64,000 bases of DNA from assembly GCA_020637635.1 (NCBI GenBank), contig JACKKB010000002.1:337001-401000 (forward strand), in the 5' to 3' direction. The notes beneath the pieces were generated by a model, which was not told where the DNA came from, did not search any database, and worked only from the letters and a program-made list of their open reading frames with translations. The number at the start of each line of letters is the position of its first letter. Position 1 is the first letter of the stretch. The position numbers were made by a program, and so were the translations under genes. Origin of the DNA: Albidovulum sp. (GTDB lineage Bacteria; Pseudomonadota; Alphaproteobacteria; Rhodobacterales; Rhodobacteraceae). Shown here in pieces: positions 16,451 through 25,434 of this stretch.

Positions 16451-16973
16451 CGCGGGCGGGAACGCCCGCCGCGATGGCGTTCTGCGGCACATCCCGCGTG
16501 ACGACCGCGCCGGCACCGATCACCGCCCCGTCGCCGATCCTCACCCCGGCCGTCACGATGACACGGGCGCCGATCCAGCAATCGGCGCCGATGACGATGT
16601 CGCGCTCGACCATCGGCTGCCCGGTGATCGGCAAATCGGCGGCAAGCCCGTAGTCCGCCGCGGTCAGCAAGCAATCGGGACCGAGCGTGCTGCGGGCGCC
16701 GATGGTGATCCGCCCGGTTGCGTTGCCGGCCCAGAGCGTGGTGCGGGCTCCGATCTGCACCGCATCGCCAAGCGTGATCCGCCCGCCGTTGGCGAAGGAG
16801 ACGTTGGGAGCGATCCGGACATCCGCCCCGCGGCGCACCTCCCGGAGCGGCCGCACATGGGTGTAGCCATAGTAATGCATGAGCCGGAGGGGATGGATCA
16901 GCACGGCCGGATCAAGCAGGGAGCCCAGCGCCGAAAGAAGACGGCGGGCACGGGATCGGACGGGTGCGGGCAT
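16431..16973 (-). CDS. Left-handed beta-helix acyltransferase (WcaF/LacA-like)
   Basis: 180 aa from the ATG at 16973. From residue about 50 on there are hexapeptide repeats (I-A-P-N-V-S, I-T-L-G-D-A, I-G-A-R-T-T, I-T-I-G-A-R, I-G-A-D-C-W-I-G-A-R, I-G-D-G-A-V-I-G-A-G) ending D-V-P-Q-N-A-I-A-A-G-V-P-A-R-V. O-acetyltransferases of this kind decorate exopolysaccharides using acetyl-CoA. Its place in the locus suggests the polymer is acetylated (inference). Convergent overlap with the flippase gene and divergent from the phytase-like gene. Confidence 0.88.
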   Translation of the reverse strand: MPAPVRSRARRLLSALGSLLDPAVLIHPLRLMHYYGYTHVRPLREVRRGADVRIAPNVSFANGGRITLGDAVQIGARTTLWAGNATGRITIGARSTLGPDCLLTAADYGLAADLPITGQPMVERDIVIGADCWIGARVIVTAGVRIGDGAVIGAGAVVTRDVPQNAIAAGVPARVMRQRA

Positions 16974-17120
16974 GGCGTCGCTCCTCTGGGGTGGTCCCCA
17001 AGGGTTTAGTGTTCGCGGACGCGCCCGGCAATCATGCAGGGGCTGGCGGCGGCCGGGGCGCGTTGCTATGACCTCGGGCGTCGGTTCCCGGCATCGGCGA
17101 CAGCAAGGCTCTGGCCCCGG

Positions 17121-18026
17121 ATGACAGCAGCGCGATCCCCCTTCCACCATGCCCTTGCCGTTCCGGCACTCCTTTTCGGGGCGGCTCCGGCCTGCCTGGA
17201 GGCGGCCGCGCTCCTGCCGGTCTCGACCTATGTCTGGGACGAGGACAAGCCGGGATTCGGCGGCTTTTCCGGCCTTGCCATGGACGACAACGGCGCGGGC
17301 TTTCTCGCCGTCAGCGACAACGGATGGATGTACCGGGCCGAGATCTCGCGCGATGCGCAGGGACGGATCGCGAGCGTCGCGAGCGCCTGGTATTCGCGGC
17401 TCCTGAAGAACCCCGGCGAACCCGCCGATGACGCATTTTCGCAGGATGCCGAGGCGCTTGCCATCGGCCATGACGGAACGATCTATGTCGGCTACGAAAG
17501 CCTCACCCGGATCGTCAGCGTCACCCTGCCGGAGCTGACCCCGACATGGCTGCACCGCTGGGACCGGTTCAAGGCCTACTGGGGCAACGAGTCGATCGAG
17601 GGGCTGACCGAGCAGCCGGGCGGCGGACTTCTGGCGGTTCTGGAGGTGCCCAATACCCGCGGCGGCTATGCGACGCTCGTCCAGACGGCGGACGACTGGA
17701 CCGAGGGGCCGATCATTCCCGGCGCGGGCGATTATGCCGCCTCTGACGCGGCTTTCGGGCCGGACGACAAGCTGTACATCCTTGAACGCAGGACCACGCT
17801 CTTCGGCCGCTTCGCCACCAGGGTGCGGCGCTTCGGCTGGGACCGGCATGGCGTGACCGATGCCGGCGAGGTCCTTCTCGAGACCCAGCCGGGCACGCTC
17901 GACAACATGGAAGGATTGAGTTTCTGGCATCGCGCGGATGGCCGCACGATGGTGACGCTCATCTCCGACGACAACTTCATGCTGCTCCAGACTACGATGC
18001 TCGCCGATTACGAACTCGCCGAGTGA
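17121..18026 (+). CDS. Esterase-like activity of phytase family protein (secreted)
   Basis: 301 aa from the ATG at 17121. A hydrophobic segment after R-S-P-F-H-H (A-L-A-V-P-A-L-L-F-G-A-A-P-A-C-L) looks like a signal peptide. The mature part has repeated beta-propeller-like strands: G-F-S-G-L-A-M-D-D-N-G-A-G-F-L-A-V-S-D-N-G, D-A-E-A-L-A-I, E-S-I-E-G-L-T-E, N-M-E-G-L-S-F-W. These match the phytase-like/esterase-like domain family, whose biochemical role is poorly defined. It lies between two polysaccharide genes but no direct link to the polymer is shown. Confidence 0.8.
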   Translation: MTAARSPFHHALAVPALLFGAAPACLEAAALLPVSTYVWDEDKPGFGGFSGLAMDDNGAGFLAVSDNGWMYRAEISRDAQGRIASVASAWYSRLLKNPGEPADDAFSQDAEALAIGHDGTIYVGYESLTRIVSVTLPELTPTWLHRWDRFKAYWGNESIEGLTEQPGGGLLAVLEVPNTRGGYATLVQTADDWTEGPIIPGAGDYAASDAAFGPDDKLYILERRTTLFGRFATRVRRFGWDRHGVTDAGEVLLETQPGTLDNMEGLSFWHRADGRTMVTLISDDNFMLLQTTMLADYELAE

Positions 18027-18194
18027 GCGCGATTGTTCACGTTCGGGCAAGGTGCCCAGAGCCGGGGTGAAATCGTTTTGCGCCGCCCTGCGCATGCCGC
18101 TAGAAGGGCGTTGATTCCGCTGCCGGGTGGGGCGGGAGCGGTCGGCGAGGCCGCTCCGGGATGGCTCAAGAGTATTGAAGGTCAGGGGTTTGGT

Positions 18195-19511
18195 TTGAAG
18201 ATTGCAGTTTTCGGTCTGGGCTATGTCGGCATCGTCTCGGCCGCCTGCCTGGCACGCGACGGCCATCAGGTGATCGGCGTCGACCCGCAGGATACCAAGG
18301 TTGACCTCGTGAACGGCGGCAAGCCGCCGATCATCGAGAAGAACGTCGGCGAGCTTATCGCCGAGGCCGTGGATAGCGGTGCGCTCCGGGCCACGACCTC
18401 GCCGGCCGAGGCGGTCGCCTTTGCCGATCTGAGCCTCGTCTGCGTCGGCACGCCATCGCGCAAGAACGGCAGTCTCGAAACCGGCGCGGTCGCCAAGGTC
18501 TGCGAGGAGATCGGCGCCGCGATCGCCGCCAAAGGCGCCCCGCACACCGTCGTGATCCGCTCCACGATCCTGCCCGGCACGATGCGCGGGCTCGTCATCC
18601 CGACCCTGGAAAAGGCGGTCGGTGCGCGCGCCAGGGAGCTTCTCCGGGTTGCCAACAACCCCGAGTTCCTGCGCGAATCAACCGCGGTCTACGATTATGA
18701 CAACCCGCCCAAGACTGTCGTCGGCTCCGAGGATCCCGAAGTTGCTCAGGCGGTGCTCGACCTCTACGCCGACCTGCCGGGACCGAAGATCGCGACCCGG
18801 CTCGAAGTCGGCGAGATGGTCAAGTACGCCGACAATTCCTGGCACGCGGTCAAGGTGGCCTTCGCCAACGAGATCGGCAATATCGCCAAGGCCGTCGGGG
18901 TCGACAGCTGGGACGTGATGGACATCTTCGCCCAGGACACCAAGCTCAACATCTCGCCCTATTACCTCAAGCCGGGCTTCGCCTTCGGCGGCTCCTGCCT
19001 GCCCAAGGACGTGCGCGCGCTGACCTTCAAGGGCCGCGACCTGGATCTCGACCTGCCGCTCCTGAACTCGCTCATCGCCACCAACACCGGCCAGGTGGAC
19101 CGCGCGGTGGAGATGATCGGCGACTACGGGGTGCGCAACATCGCCTTCCTCGGCATCAGCTTCAAGGCCGGCACCGACGATCTGCGCGAGAGCCCGCAGG
19201 TGACGCTGGTCGAGCGGCTGATCGGCAAGGGGTTCAACCTGCGCATCTACGACCGCAACGTGCATCTGTCGCGCCTGCTCGGGGCCAACCGTGCCTATAT
19301 CGAGAGCGCGATCCCGCATATTGCCGAAATCCTCTCGGACGATCTCGACGCCGTGCTCGGCCATGGCGATCTGGTGATCGTCGGCAACCCGGCGCCCGAG
19401 TTCAAGTTCCTCGGCGGCAAGGTGCGCAGCGATCAGAAGGTTCTCGATCTGGTGCGCGTCCCGGGTCTCTCGGCCGATCTCGGGGACAGGTACAGTGGCA
19501 TCAACTGGTAG
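18195..19511 (+). CDS. algD: GDP-mannose 6-dehydrogenase (AlgD-type nucleotide-sugar dehydrogenase)
   Basis: 438 aa from a TTG start at 18195, giving the standard K-I-A-V-F-G-L-G-Y-V-G Rossmann start; AGGGG lies just upstream. The active-site Cys falls at residue 268 in F-G-G-S-C-L-P-K-D-V-R-A-L. The position and L-P-K-D-V motif match GDP-mannose dehydrogenase AlgD rather than UDP-glucose dehydrogenase (usually C-F-P-K-D-T). It oxidises GDP-mannose to GDP-mannuronate with NAD. The following glycosyltransferase overlaps it by 17 bases. UDP-sugar specificity cannot be fully excluded. Confidence 0.85.
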   Translation: MKIAVFGLGYVGIVSAACLARDGHQVIGVDPQDTKVDLVNGGKPPIIEKNVGELIAEAVDSGALRATTSPAEAVAFADLSLVCVGTPSRKNGSLETGAVAKVCEEIGAAIAAKGAPHTVVIRSTILPGTMRGLVIPTLEKAVGARARELLRVANNPEFLRESTAVYDYDNPPKTVVGSEDPEVAQAVLDLYADLPGPKIATRLEVGEMVKYADNSWHAVKVAFANEIGNIAKAVGVDSWDVMDIFAQDTKLNISPYYLKPGFAFGGSCLPKDVRALTFKGRDLDLDLPLLNSLIATNTGQVDRAVEMIGDYGVRNIAFLGISFKAGTDDLRESPQVTLVERLIGKGFNLRIYDRNVHLSRLLGANRAYIESAIPHIAEILSDDLDAVLGHGDLVIVGNPAPEFKFLGGKVRSDQKVLDLVRVPGLSADLGDRYSGINW

Positions 19512-20736
19512 TCTCCCGCGAGCGCGGCGGGGCGAGGGTCGGCGCGTGCTGATCGTCGTCGAGAACCTGCCCGTGCCGTTCGACCGCCGCGTCTGGGCCG
19601 AGGCCACGACGCTTGCCGCGCATGGCTATACCGTCTCGGTCATCTCGCCCAAGGGCAAGGGGGCCGATCGCAACTACGAGTTTCTCGACGGCGTGCATGT
19701 CTATCGGCACGATTTGCCTGCCGAGGGAAATTCCGCCGCCGGCTACCTGCGCGAATACGGATCGGCGCTCTGGAACGAGGTCCGGCTGGCGCTGAAGGTG
19801 AAGCGCGAACGCGGGATCGACGTGCTGCACGGCTGCAACCCGCCCGATCTGATCTTCGTCGTGGCCTGGGTGATGCGGCTCTTCGGGGTGCGCTATCTTT
19901 TCGACCACCACGATATCTGCCCCGAGCTTTACGAGGCGAAGTTCGGCAAGCGTGGTCTGCTGTGGAAGGCCATGGTCTTCTTCGAATGGCTGACGTTCAA
20001 GACCGCGCTCGTCTCGATCGCCACCAACGAGAGCTATGCCGCGATCGCGCGGCGGCGCGGCGGAATGAAACCCGAGGACGTGTTCGTCGTCCGCTCCGGC
20101 CCGAAGATCGAGAAGCTGGAAATCCGCGCGCCGAATCCGGAACTGAGGAAGGGCGCGAAACATCTCGTCGGGTATGTGGGCGTCATCGGTCAGCAGGAGG
20201 GGCTCGATCTTCTGGTCGACTCCGCCGAACACATGATCCGAAGGATGGGTCGCGAGGATGTGCATTTCGGCATCGTCGGCGGCGGGCCGGCACTGGACGC
20301 GATCCAGGCCGATGTCCGGGCGCGCGGGCTTGGCGATCACTTCACCTTTACCGGGCGGGCGCCCGACGATCTCCTGCTCGACATGCTGAACACGGCCGAT
20401 GTCTGCGTGAACCCCGACCGGGTGACGCCGATGAACGACCTGTCGACCATGAACAAGATCATGGAATACATGACGCTCGCCAAGCCCATCGTTCAGTACG
20501 AACTGAAGGAGGGCCGCGCCTCGGCAGCCGAGGCCTCGCTCTACGCAAGGCCCAATGACACGGTCGATTTCGCCGAGAAGATCGTGAGCCTGCTCGACGA
20601 TCCCGCGCGGCGTGCCGAGATGGGCCGGATCGGACGCGAGCGGGTTCAGGCGTCGCTCAGCTGGGCCCATTCGGTGCCTAGGCTGCTGGCAGCCTACGAC
20701 CGCGTGTTCGAGAAGATCGGCAGCAAGCGTGGCTGA
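19495..20736 (+). CDS. Glycosyltransferase family 4 protein
   Basis: 413 aa, GTG start inside the end of algD. GT-B fold: N-terminal half with N-L-P-V-P-F-D-R-R-V-W-A-E-A, and a GT4 C-terminal half with V-G-Y-V-G-V-I-G-Q-Q-E-G-L-D-L-L-V, G-G-G-P-A-L-D-A-I, F-T-G-R-A-P-D-D and N-K-I-M-E-Y-M-T-L-A-K-P-I-V (nucleotide-binding E-X7-E-like region). Retaining transfer of a sugar, probably to the lipid-linked repeat unit. Coupled to algD, so a GDP-mannuronate donor is possible but not shown. Confidence 0.88.
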   Translation: MASTGSLPRARRGEGRRVLIVVENLPVPFDRRVWAEATTLAAHGYTVSVISPKGKGADRNYEFLDGVHVYRHDLPAEGNSAAGYLREYGSALWNEVRLALKVKRERGIDVLHGCNPPDLIFVVAWVMRLFGVRYLFDHHDICPELYEAKFGKRGLLWKAMVFFEWLTFKTALVSIATNESYAAIARRRGGMKPEDVFVVRSGPKIEKLEIRAPNPELRKGAKHLVGYVGVIGQQEGLDLLVDSAEHMIRRMGREDVHFGIVGGGPALDAIQADVRARGLGDHFTFTGRAPDDLLLDMLNTADVCVNPDRVTPMNDLSTMNKIMEYMTLAKPIVQYELKEGRASAAEASLYARPNDTVDFAEKIVSLLDDPARRAEMGRIGRERVQASLSWAHSVPRLLAAYDRVFEKIGSKRG

Positions 20737-20739
20737 GCG

Positions 20740-21429
20740 CTAGTCCGCCGGCGGGGGCCTGTGCGGACTTCGCTGGCGCCCGGCGGCAGGGACGGGCGCC
20801 AGCATCCCGGCCAGCCAGCCGGCAACGAAACCGCCGAGATGGGCCTGCCAGGCCAGAAAGCCCATCAGCGCGAGCCACATCACCACGTTCAGCGCGATGA
20901 TCCATATCGTGGCGCGGATCACGGGCCAGACGCTCAGCCCGCGCGCGACGAGACGGCTGCGTTCGACCGCGAGCCATGCCCCCGCAAGTCCGAAGAGTGC
21001 CCCGGAAGCGCCGATCATCGGCAGCGCGGTGTCGGAGAGAACCGCAAAGCCAAGCCCGCCCCCCACCAGCGAGACCAGGTAGAGAAGCGCGAAGCCCGCG
21101 GTTCCGAAGCGCCGGCAGAGCGGTCCGCCGAGCGAAACCAGCGTCATCATGTTGAAGAGCAGATGCACCAGGCCGGCATGCAAGAAGCCATGGCTGAGAA
21201 ACATAAGCTCCGCCTGCCCCGGGAAAAGCGGCGTCGCCCCGCGCAGGAGCGGGGTCCAGAAGGCGCCGTAGGAAAAGGCGATATCGCGCCAGCCCGTCCT
21301 GCCCCAGAGCCCGTAATCGGCGCCGCTCAGCACCAGCTCGGGCAGCACGCAGGCAAGAACGATGGCCCAGACGAGCATCGGTGCGGGCTCGGCCTCTCGG
21401 CGGGATCTGCGCTCTCCGCTGGTTGCCAT
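20740..21429 (-). CDS. Rhomboid-family intramembrane serine protease
   Basis: 229 aa with six or so membrane helices. Catalytic Ser142 in G-A-S-G-A-L-F-G and His197 in Q-A-H-L-G-G are present, with the H-L-L-F-N motif at residues 89-93. It starts 8 bases after the XrtD exosortase stop, so the two are almost surely co-transcribed. Rhomboids cut transmembrane segments; the pairing suggests processing of exosortase substrates or a parallel C-terminal sorting system (inference). It ends 3 bases from the glycosyltransferase stop (convergent). Confidence 0.9.
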   Translation of the reverse strand: MATSGERRSRREAEPAPMLVWAIVLACVLPELVLSGADYGLWGRTGWRDIAFSYGAFWTPLLRGATPLFPGQAELMFLSHGFLHAGLVHLLFNMMTLVSLGGPLCRRFGTAGFALLYLVSLVGGGLGFAVLSDTALPMIGASGALFGLAGAWLAVERSRLVARGLSVWPVIRATIWIIALNVVMWLALMGFLAWQAHLGGFVAGWLAGMLAPVPAAGRQRSPHRPPPAD

Positions 21430-21437
21430 CGCGGCGC

Positions 21438-23036
21438 TCAGAACGGCACGAAGCGCGGCAGCGCCGGAAGGCTCTGCCGCATGAAGCCGAGGAGCCGGGC
21501 ATCCGCGTCTGCCTCGGTCTCGTCCGGGCCGATCGGGGTGACGAAGCGCACCAGCGCGCCATCGGTGCGGCCCTCGAAGAGGCTGTCTGAAAGGACGCTC
21601 ATCTTGGCGGCGAAATCGTTGGCGATGCGCTTGCCCCGCCCCTCGAACCAGTAATAGACGATCTGCCTTGAAAGCCCCTTCTGGATCACCGCGCGGTTGG
21701 CATCGAAGCTGCCGTAGCCGGTTCCCGCCATGTCGAGGCGCACCTCGTCGAGGCTGAAGACCTCCCAGCCGCCGGTGGGCAGGCAGACCTCGGGCGAATG
21801 GATGCCCTGCCCTTCGGTCTGGCGCGCATACCAGGCGACGAAGAAGTTCACCGTCGCGCCGCCGCCGGGCTGCTCGTAGAAGGCGTTCACGTAATCGTCG
21901 GCGCCAAGGACCACCTCGACATCGGCTTCAAGCGGGACGGTGCTGCCGTGCCAGCCGCCGATATCGCGCGGGAAGAGTGCCAGCGTCTCGCGCGGCGGCA
22001 ACTGCGCCGAAGGGGCCGGAAGCGCCTGCCAGGCAGTGGAGGCGGCAAGCGTCACGACCGCAGCCGCGGCCAGCATCCGGTTCGGCCTGATCGCGAGGAT
22101 GCGGGCGAAGATCGGCCCGAGTCCGTCGAAATCGAGGTCGATGGCCTCCGAGAGCGTGAGAGGATGCGGGGCGAGCCGCTGCAGAAACATCGCCAGCCCG
22201 AAGAGGATCGCGACGCAGATCAGGAAGACGACCCACCCCTCGAAGACATGCAGGAAGCCCTCGGCCTGTTCGATGCCGTAGCGGTCGACGAGGATACCGA
22301 TGACTCCGATGCGGACAGAGTTCATGAGCACGGTCAGCGGCGCCGCGGAGAGAAGCAGCAGCACCCGATGCCAGAACGGGCCGCGATAGAGGATCGCGAA
22401 GAGATAGGAGAAGCTGAGAATCGGGAACAGGTAGCGCAGACCCGAACAGGCCTCGGCCACCTGGAGTTTGTAGACGCCGAGGTCGATCACGTTGCCTTCG
22501 AGATAGACCGCGACGCCGGCCATCTCGGCAAACCAGACGCCCAGCTCGGACGAGAGGCCCTGCAGGAAGATCGTGAGCTTCCAGTAGAGGATCTGCGGCA
22601 GCGGCAGCATGAAGACGAGATGCAGCACCGGCAACTGGTGACTGCGCCCCCGCTTCCAGCCGAAGACGGTCAGGACGACACCGCCGACCCAGAGGATCAT
22701 CGCATAGGTCACGATGTCGGGGATGCGCATCATGTTGCCGAGAACCGCGATCGCCAACGCCAGCGCAATCACCACGAGCCCGGTCCAGCGGCCCGTCTCC
22801 GTGCCTCCGCCTTCAGGGCGCGCGCGCAGTTCCCTGAGGAAAAGGTAGAGCGAAATCAGGGGAATGAGGGGGCCGTGGCTGTATTCGGCGGTGGACCAGG
22901 CCGCGGCCAGTGAGACGATGCCGATCCAGAAGACCGGCAGGCTCGCAGCGACCAGACCCAGAAAGAGCGCGATGCCGAGTGCGTTCGGCACCGCCGGCGA
23001 CAGGGTGGCGCTGTGGTGACTGGGCGACTGGCTCAT
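21438..23036 (-). CDS. xrtD: Exosortase fused to EpsI domain (XrtD-type, VPLPA-CTERM system)
   Basis: 532 aa. Residues about 20-300 are the multi-pass exosortase with catalytic Cys197 (E-A-C-S-G-L-R), Arg242 (N-S-V-R-I-G) and His263 (F-L-H-V-F-E-G-W). Residues about 330-532 are an EpsI domain (F-P-R-D-I-G-G-W-H-G, G-I-H-S-P-E-V-C-L-P-T-G-G-W). This fused form in a Rhodobacterales-like genome matches XrtD, the transpeptidase-like enzyme for VPLPA-CTERM proteins. EpsI domains accompany polysaccharide export. No substrate with that tail was seen in the window. Confidence 0.88.
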   Translation of the reverse strand: MSQSPSHHSATLSPAVPNALGIALFLGLVAASLPVFWIGIVSLAAAWSTAEYSHGPLIPLISLYLFLRELRARPEGGGTETGRWTGLVVIALALAIAVLGNMMRIPDIVTYAMILWVGGVVLTVFGWKRGRSHQLPVLHLVFMLPLPQILYWKLTIFLQGLSSELGVWFAEMAGVAVYLEGNVIDLGVYKLQVAEACSGLRYLFPILSFSYLFAILYRGPFWHRVLLLLSAAPLTVLMNSVRIGVIGILVDRYGIEQAEGFLHVFEGWVVFLICVAILFGLAMFLQRLAPHPLTLSEAIDLDFDGLGPIFARILAIRPNRMLAAAAVVTLAASTAWQALPAPSAQLPPRETLALFPRDIGGWHGSTVPLEADVEVVLGADDYVNAFYEQPGGGATVNFFVAWYARQTEGQGIHSPEVCLPTGGWEVFSLDEVRLDMAGTGYGSFDANRAVIQKGLSRQIVYYWFEGRGKRIANDFAAKMSVLSDSLFEGRTDGALVRFVTPIGPDETEADADARLLGFMRQSLPALPRFVPF

Positions 23037-23163
23037 CCTCGTTCCCGCAGGCAGGGGTCGGCCGCGACCTTAGGCGAAAACGCCGGGCGGTGCGAGCCCG
23101 GGAGGGAACCCGGGCCCGAGCGTTTCCCCGCCGCCGGCAATTGCGGCGGCGGTTGCGACTGGC

Positions 23164-24669
23164 TCAGGGACGGAAACTGAAGTTGCGGTCGAGCGTCAGG
23201 AACAGCGCCGTCGAATTGGCGGTGCCCGCGACCGAACTGTCGCTGTTCTTGCGCAGGATCGCGCCGCCCGTCAGGTTCCAGTCGGCCGTCAGCTGGCGTG
23301 TATAGGAAGCCTTCAGCGAGGTCAGCTCGACCGTCGCCGCATTGCCGATCCCCGCGCTTTCGGTGCGGCCCCAGTCGAGTGCGAACTGCAGGCTCGACGA
23401 GGAATTCAACAGATAGTCGTAGGTCACCGAGACGCGGGTATCGAGGATGTCCTGGTTGATGCCGTTGGTCCAGACGTTGCGGTCGAGCGAGACATCGATG
23501 GTGCTCGACCTCATCGGGTAGGTGTAGGTCACCGTGCCAATCACGTGGTTCTGGTTGTTGGGCGTCCGGGTCACACCGAGCATCGCCGAAAGGACGCCGG
23601 CCCTGAGCTGCAGGTCGCGGCCGAAGCGGAACGTGTCGCTCGATCCGTTCTGGTTCAATGTGCGGTCGTAGCCGACAAAGGCGGTGCCGTTCGGCATCGT
23701 CTGGGTCAACTTCAGGGCGCCCGTCGTCGCGCTCTGGCTGGTCGTACCCGAAATGGTCTGGGTGTCGATGTCCGTCACACCGACCTGCGCGTCGAGCAGC
23801 AGGTTCGGGTTGACGTCCTGCACCAGGCCAACCGTGTAGTCGACCGTCCGGCGTTCGGTCATGACGCTGTCGGATGCGTTGTAATCCGCCAGCTTGGCAC
23901 CGAACGAGAGCTTGGTGACGGGGCTGACCTTGAGATCGACGGTCGCCGAAAAGGTGTCGGTCTCGTTATCGAAAACGGTTACCGCCGGGGCGTTCGAATA
24001 GTTGGCGACGTACTGGTCGGCGGTGAACCTGAACCCGACCGGCGCGTTCATGCCGGTTTGGTAGCTGAGTCCGAACGCGCGCTCATCGAGCGTGCCGCCG
24101 TTGTGGGCGAGACCCGGGGTGTTCTGGGTTTCCTGCTGCACCTGGAACGGGTCGAGGAACTCGCGATCGACACTGCGGTACTGACCGTGGAGCTGCAGCA
24201 GGCTGTCGACGCCGGTGCGGCTGTAATCGACCGTCAGGGTCGGATCTTCGAACCCCTCCGTGGTGCGGCCGGGAATATCGGCATAGCGCAGCACGCCGCT
24301 TGCAAGCACGTTCAGATTGTCGAGCGCCGTGATGCTCGACAGGCCGAAGGTGAACGTGTTGTCCCAGATCTGCGAGCTGCCCGGCGAATTCGGCACCAGG
24401 GTGAAGTTGTCGTCCGTGGTCAGCGAGGAACGCACGCCTATGTCGATCTGAAGCCCGCCCGGGTTCGGGATCGGGCCCGACAACGGAACCCGCGGCGCCG
24501 CAGGCGGCGCCGGCGGCGTGGCCGCGGGCGTTGCGCCCGGCACCGTCGCCGCCGTTCCGGAGGGTGTCACACCTGCCGCCACGGTGCCGACCGTCTGAGT
24601 CAGCGCCGTGACGGGAATTGCCGCTGCCAGCGTCGCGATTACCGCGATCGTTTTGCTGCTCTGCCCCAC
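23164..24669 (-). CDS. Outer-membrane beta-barrel protein of the polysaccharide locus
   Basis: 501 aa. Signal peptide (A-V-I-A-T-L-A-A-A-I-P-V-T-A-L-T), then a Pro/Ala/Thr-rich linker, then about 400 residues of alternating strands ending in ...R-N-F-S-F-R-P. The strand pattern and its place between the Wza-like gene (12-base gap) and xrtD fit the locus-specific barrel often found in exosortase-linked polysaccharide operons. It probably helps the polymer across the outer membrane. The frame is intact, unlike its two upstream neighbours. Confidence 0.82.
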   Translation of the reverse strand: MGQSSKTIAVIATLAAAIPVTALTQTVGTVAAGVTPSGTAATVPGATPAATPPAPPAAPRVPLSGPIPNPGGLQIDIGVRSSLTTDDNFTLVPNSPGSSQIWDNTFTFGLSSITALDNLNVLASGVLRYADIPGRTTEGFEDPTLTVDYSRTGVDSLLQLHGQYRSVDREFLDPFQVQQETQNTPGLAHNGGTLDERAFGLSYQTGMNAPVGFRFTADQYVANYSNAPAVTVFDNETDTFSATVDLKVSPVTKLSFGAKLADYNASDSVMTERRTVDYTVGLVQDVNPNLLLDAQVGVTDIDTQTISGTTSQSATTGALKLTQTMPNGTAFVGYDRTLNQNGSSDTFRFGRDLQLRAGVLSAMLGVTRTPNNQNHVIGTVTYTYPMRSSTIDVSLDRNVWTNGINQDILDTRVSVTYDYLLNSSSSLQFALDWGRTESAGIGNAATVELTSLKASYTRQLTADWNLTGGAILRKNSDSSVAGTANSTALFLTLDRNFSFRP

Positions 24670-24681
24670 GCCATCACGTCC

Positions 24682-25301
24682 TTATTCGAACAGTTTACGC
24701 TCCGGCACCATGATCACGTCGCCTTCGCGAAGCTCGATCGACGGGGCGGAAGCGCCCGCCTTAACAGCCTTATAGTTGTAGTTGTAGACTGTTTCCATGC
24801 CGGTCTTCTTGTCGGTACGACGGAGCTGGACGCGCTTGGTCGCCGCGAACCGCGTCAGCCGCCCGTTGTCGCGAGGAACTGCAGCAGCGTCGTGCCTCGA
24901 TCGACCGCGACCATGCCTGGTTCGTCACCTCGCCGAGGCGTGGACCCGTGATCTGACCGCCGATCCGAACTCCGCGAGGCGTATTCTTTGCTGCCCATCG
25001 TTGACAGCCGTCGACGGGACCAGCTTGGACCGGACCGAGATCGTGACGGTCGGCGGCGGCGAAGTTCGGCGCCAGCGCCGTTGCGATCGCGCCACGCAGT
25101 GATCTGACGTTGCGCCCGCTGCCTGGACGGTGCCGACGAGCGCAGGCTCACGGTTCCGTCTGAAGCACGAGCAGGCTGCGATTGAGGCTTGGATCTCGAC
25201 GACCTTCATCTGCAGCACGTCACCGGACTGGATGCGATAGGCTGGCCCATCGCCATGGGAGCAAGCGACGGCTAGAAGAAGGCCAAGAAGTGTCTGAACA
25301 T
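24682..25301 (-). pseudogene. Polysaccharide export lipoprotein (Wza-like), broken by several small indels
   Basis: Recognisable in order but in shifting frames: a lipoprotein start (M-F-R-H-F-L-A-F, then L-L-A-V-A-C after one lost base), A-Y-R-I-Q-S-G-D-V-L-Q-M-K-V-V-E, G-T-V-Q-A-A-G-A-T, P-P-T-V-T-I-S-V, a G-T-T-L-L-Q-F-L-A-T-T-G-G segment that hits TGA because one base of GGCCTG is missing, then an intact end T-R-F-A-A-T-K-R-V-Q-L-R-R-T-D...E-G-D-V-I-M-V-P-E-R-K-L-F-E. Wza-like proteins form the periplasm-to-outer-membrane export channel. As written no functional product is possible. Conserved residues between the breaks suggest recent damage or sequencing errors. Confidence 0.78.
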
Positions 25302-25434
25302 TTTGACACCGAGGAAATTCCGATTCGGACCGAGACCAGGGCGTCCGCGATGATAATCCAAAGACTTAAGGCCGGACAGGGTGGCTTCCGGAGATATTGA
25401 AGGCCAAAGTGCCGCTGGGGCAACAGTCTTGTGG

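Noticed and set aside
23090..23153. Hairpins between xrtD and the barrel gene as a rho-independent terminator
   Set aside because: GC-rich inverted repeats are present but no T run follows on the minus strand, so termination within the operon is not supported.
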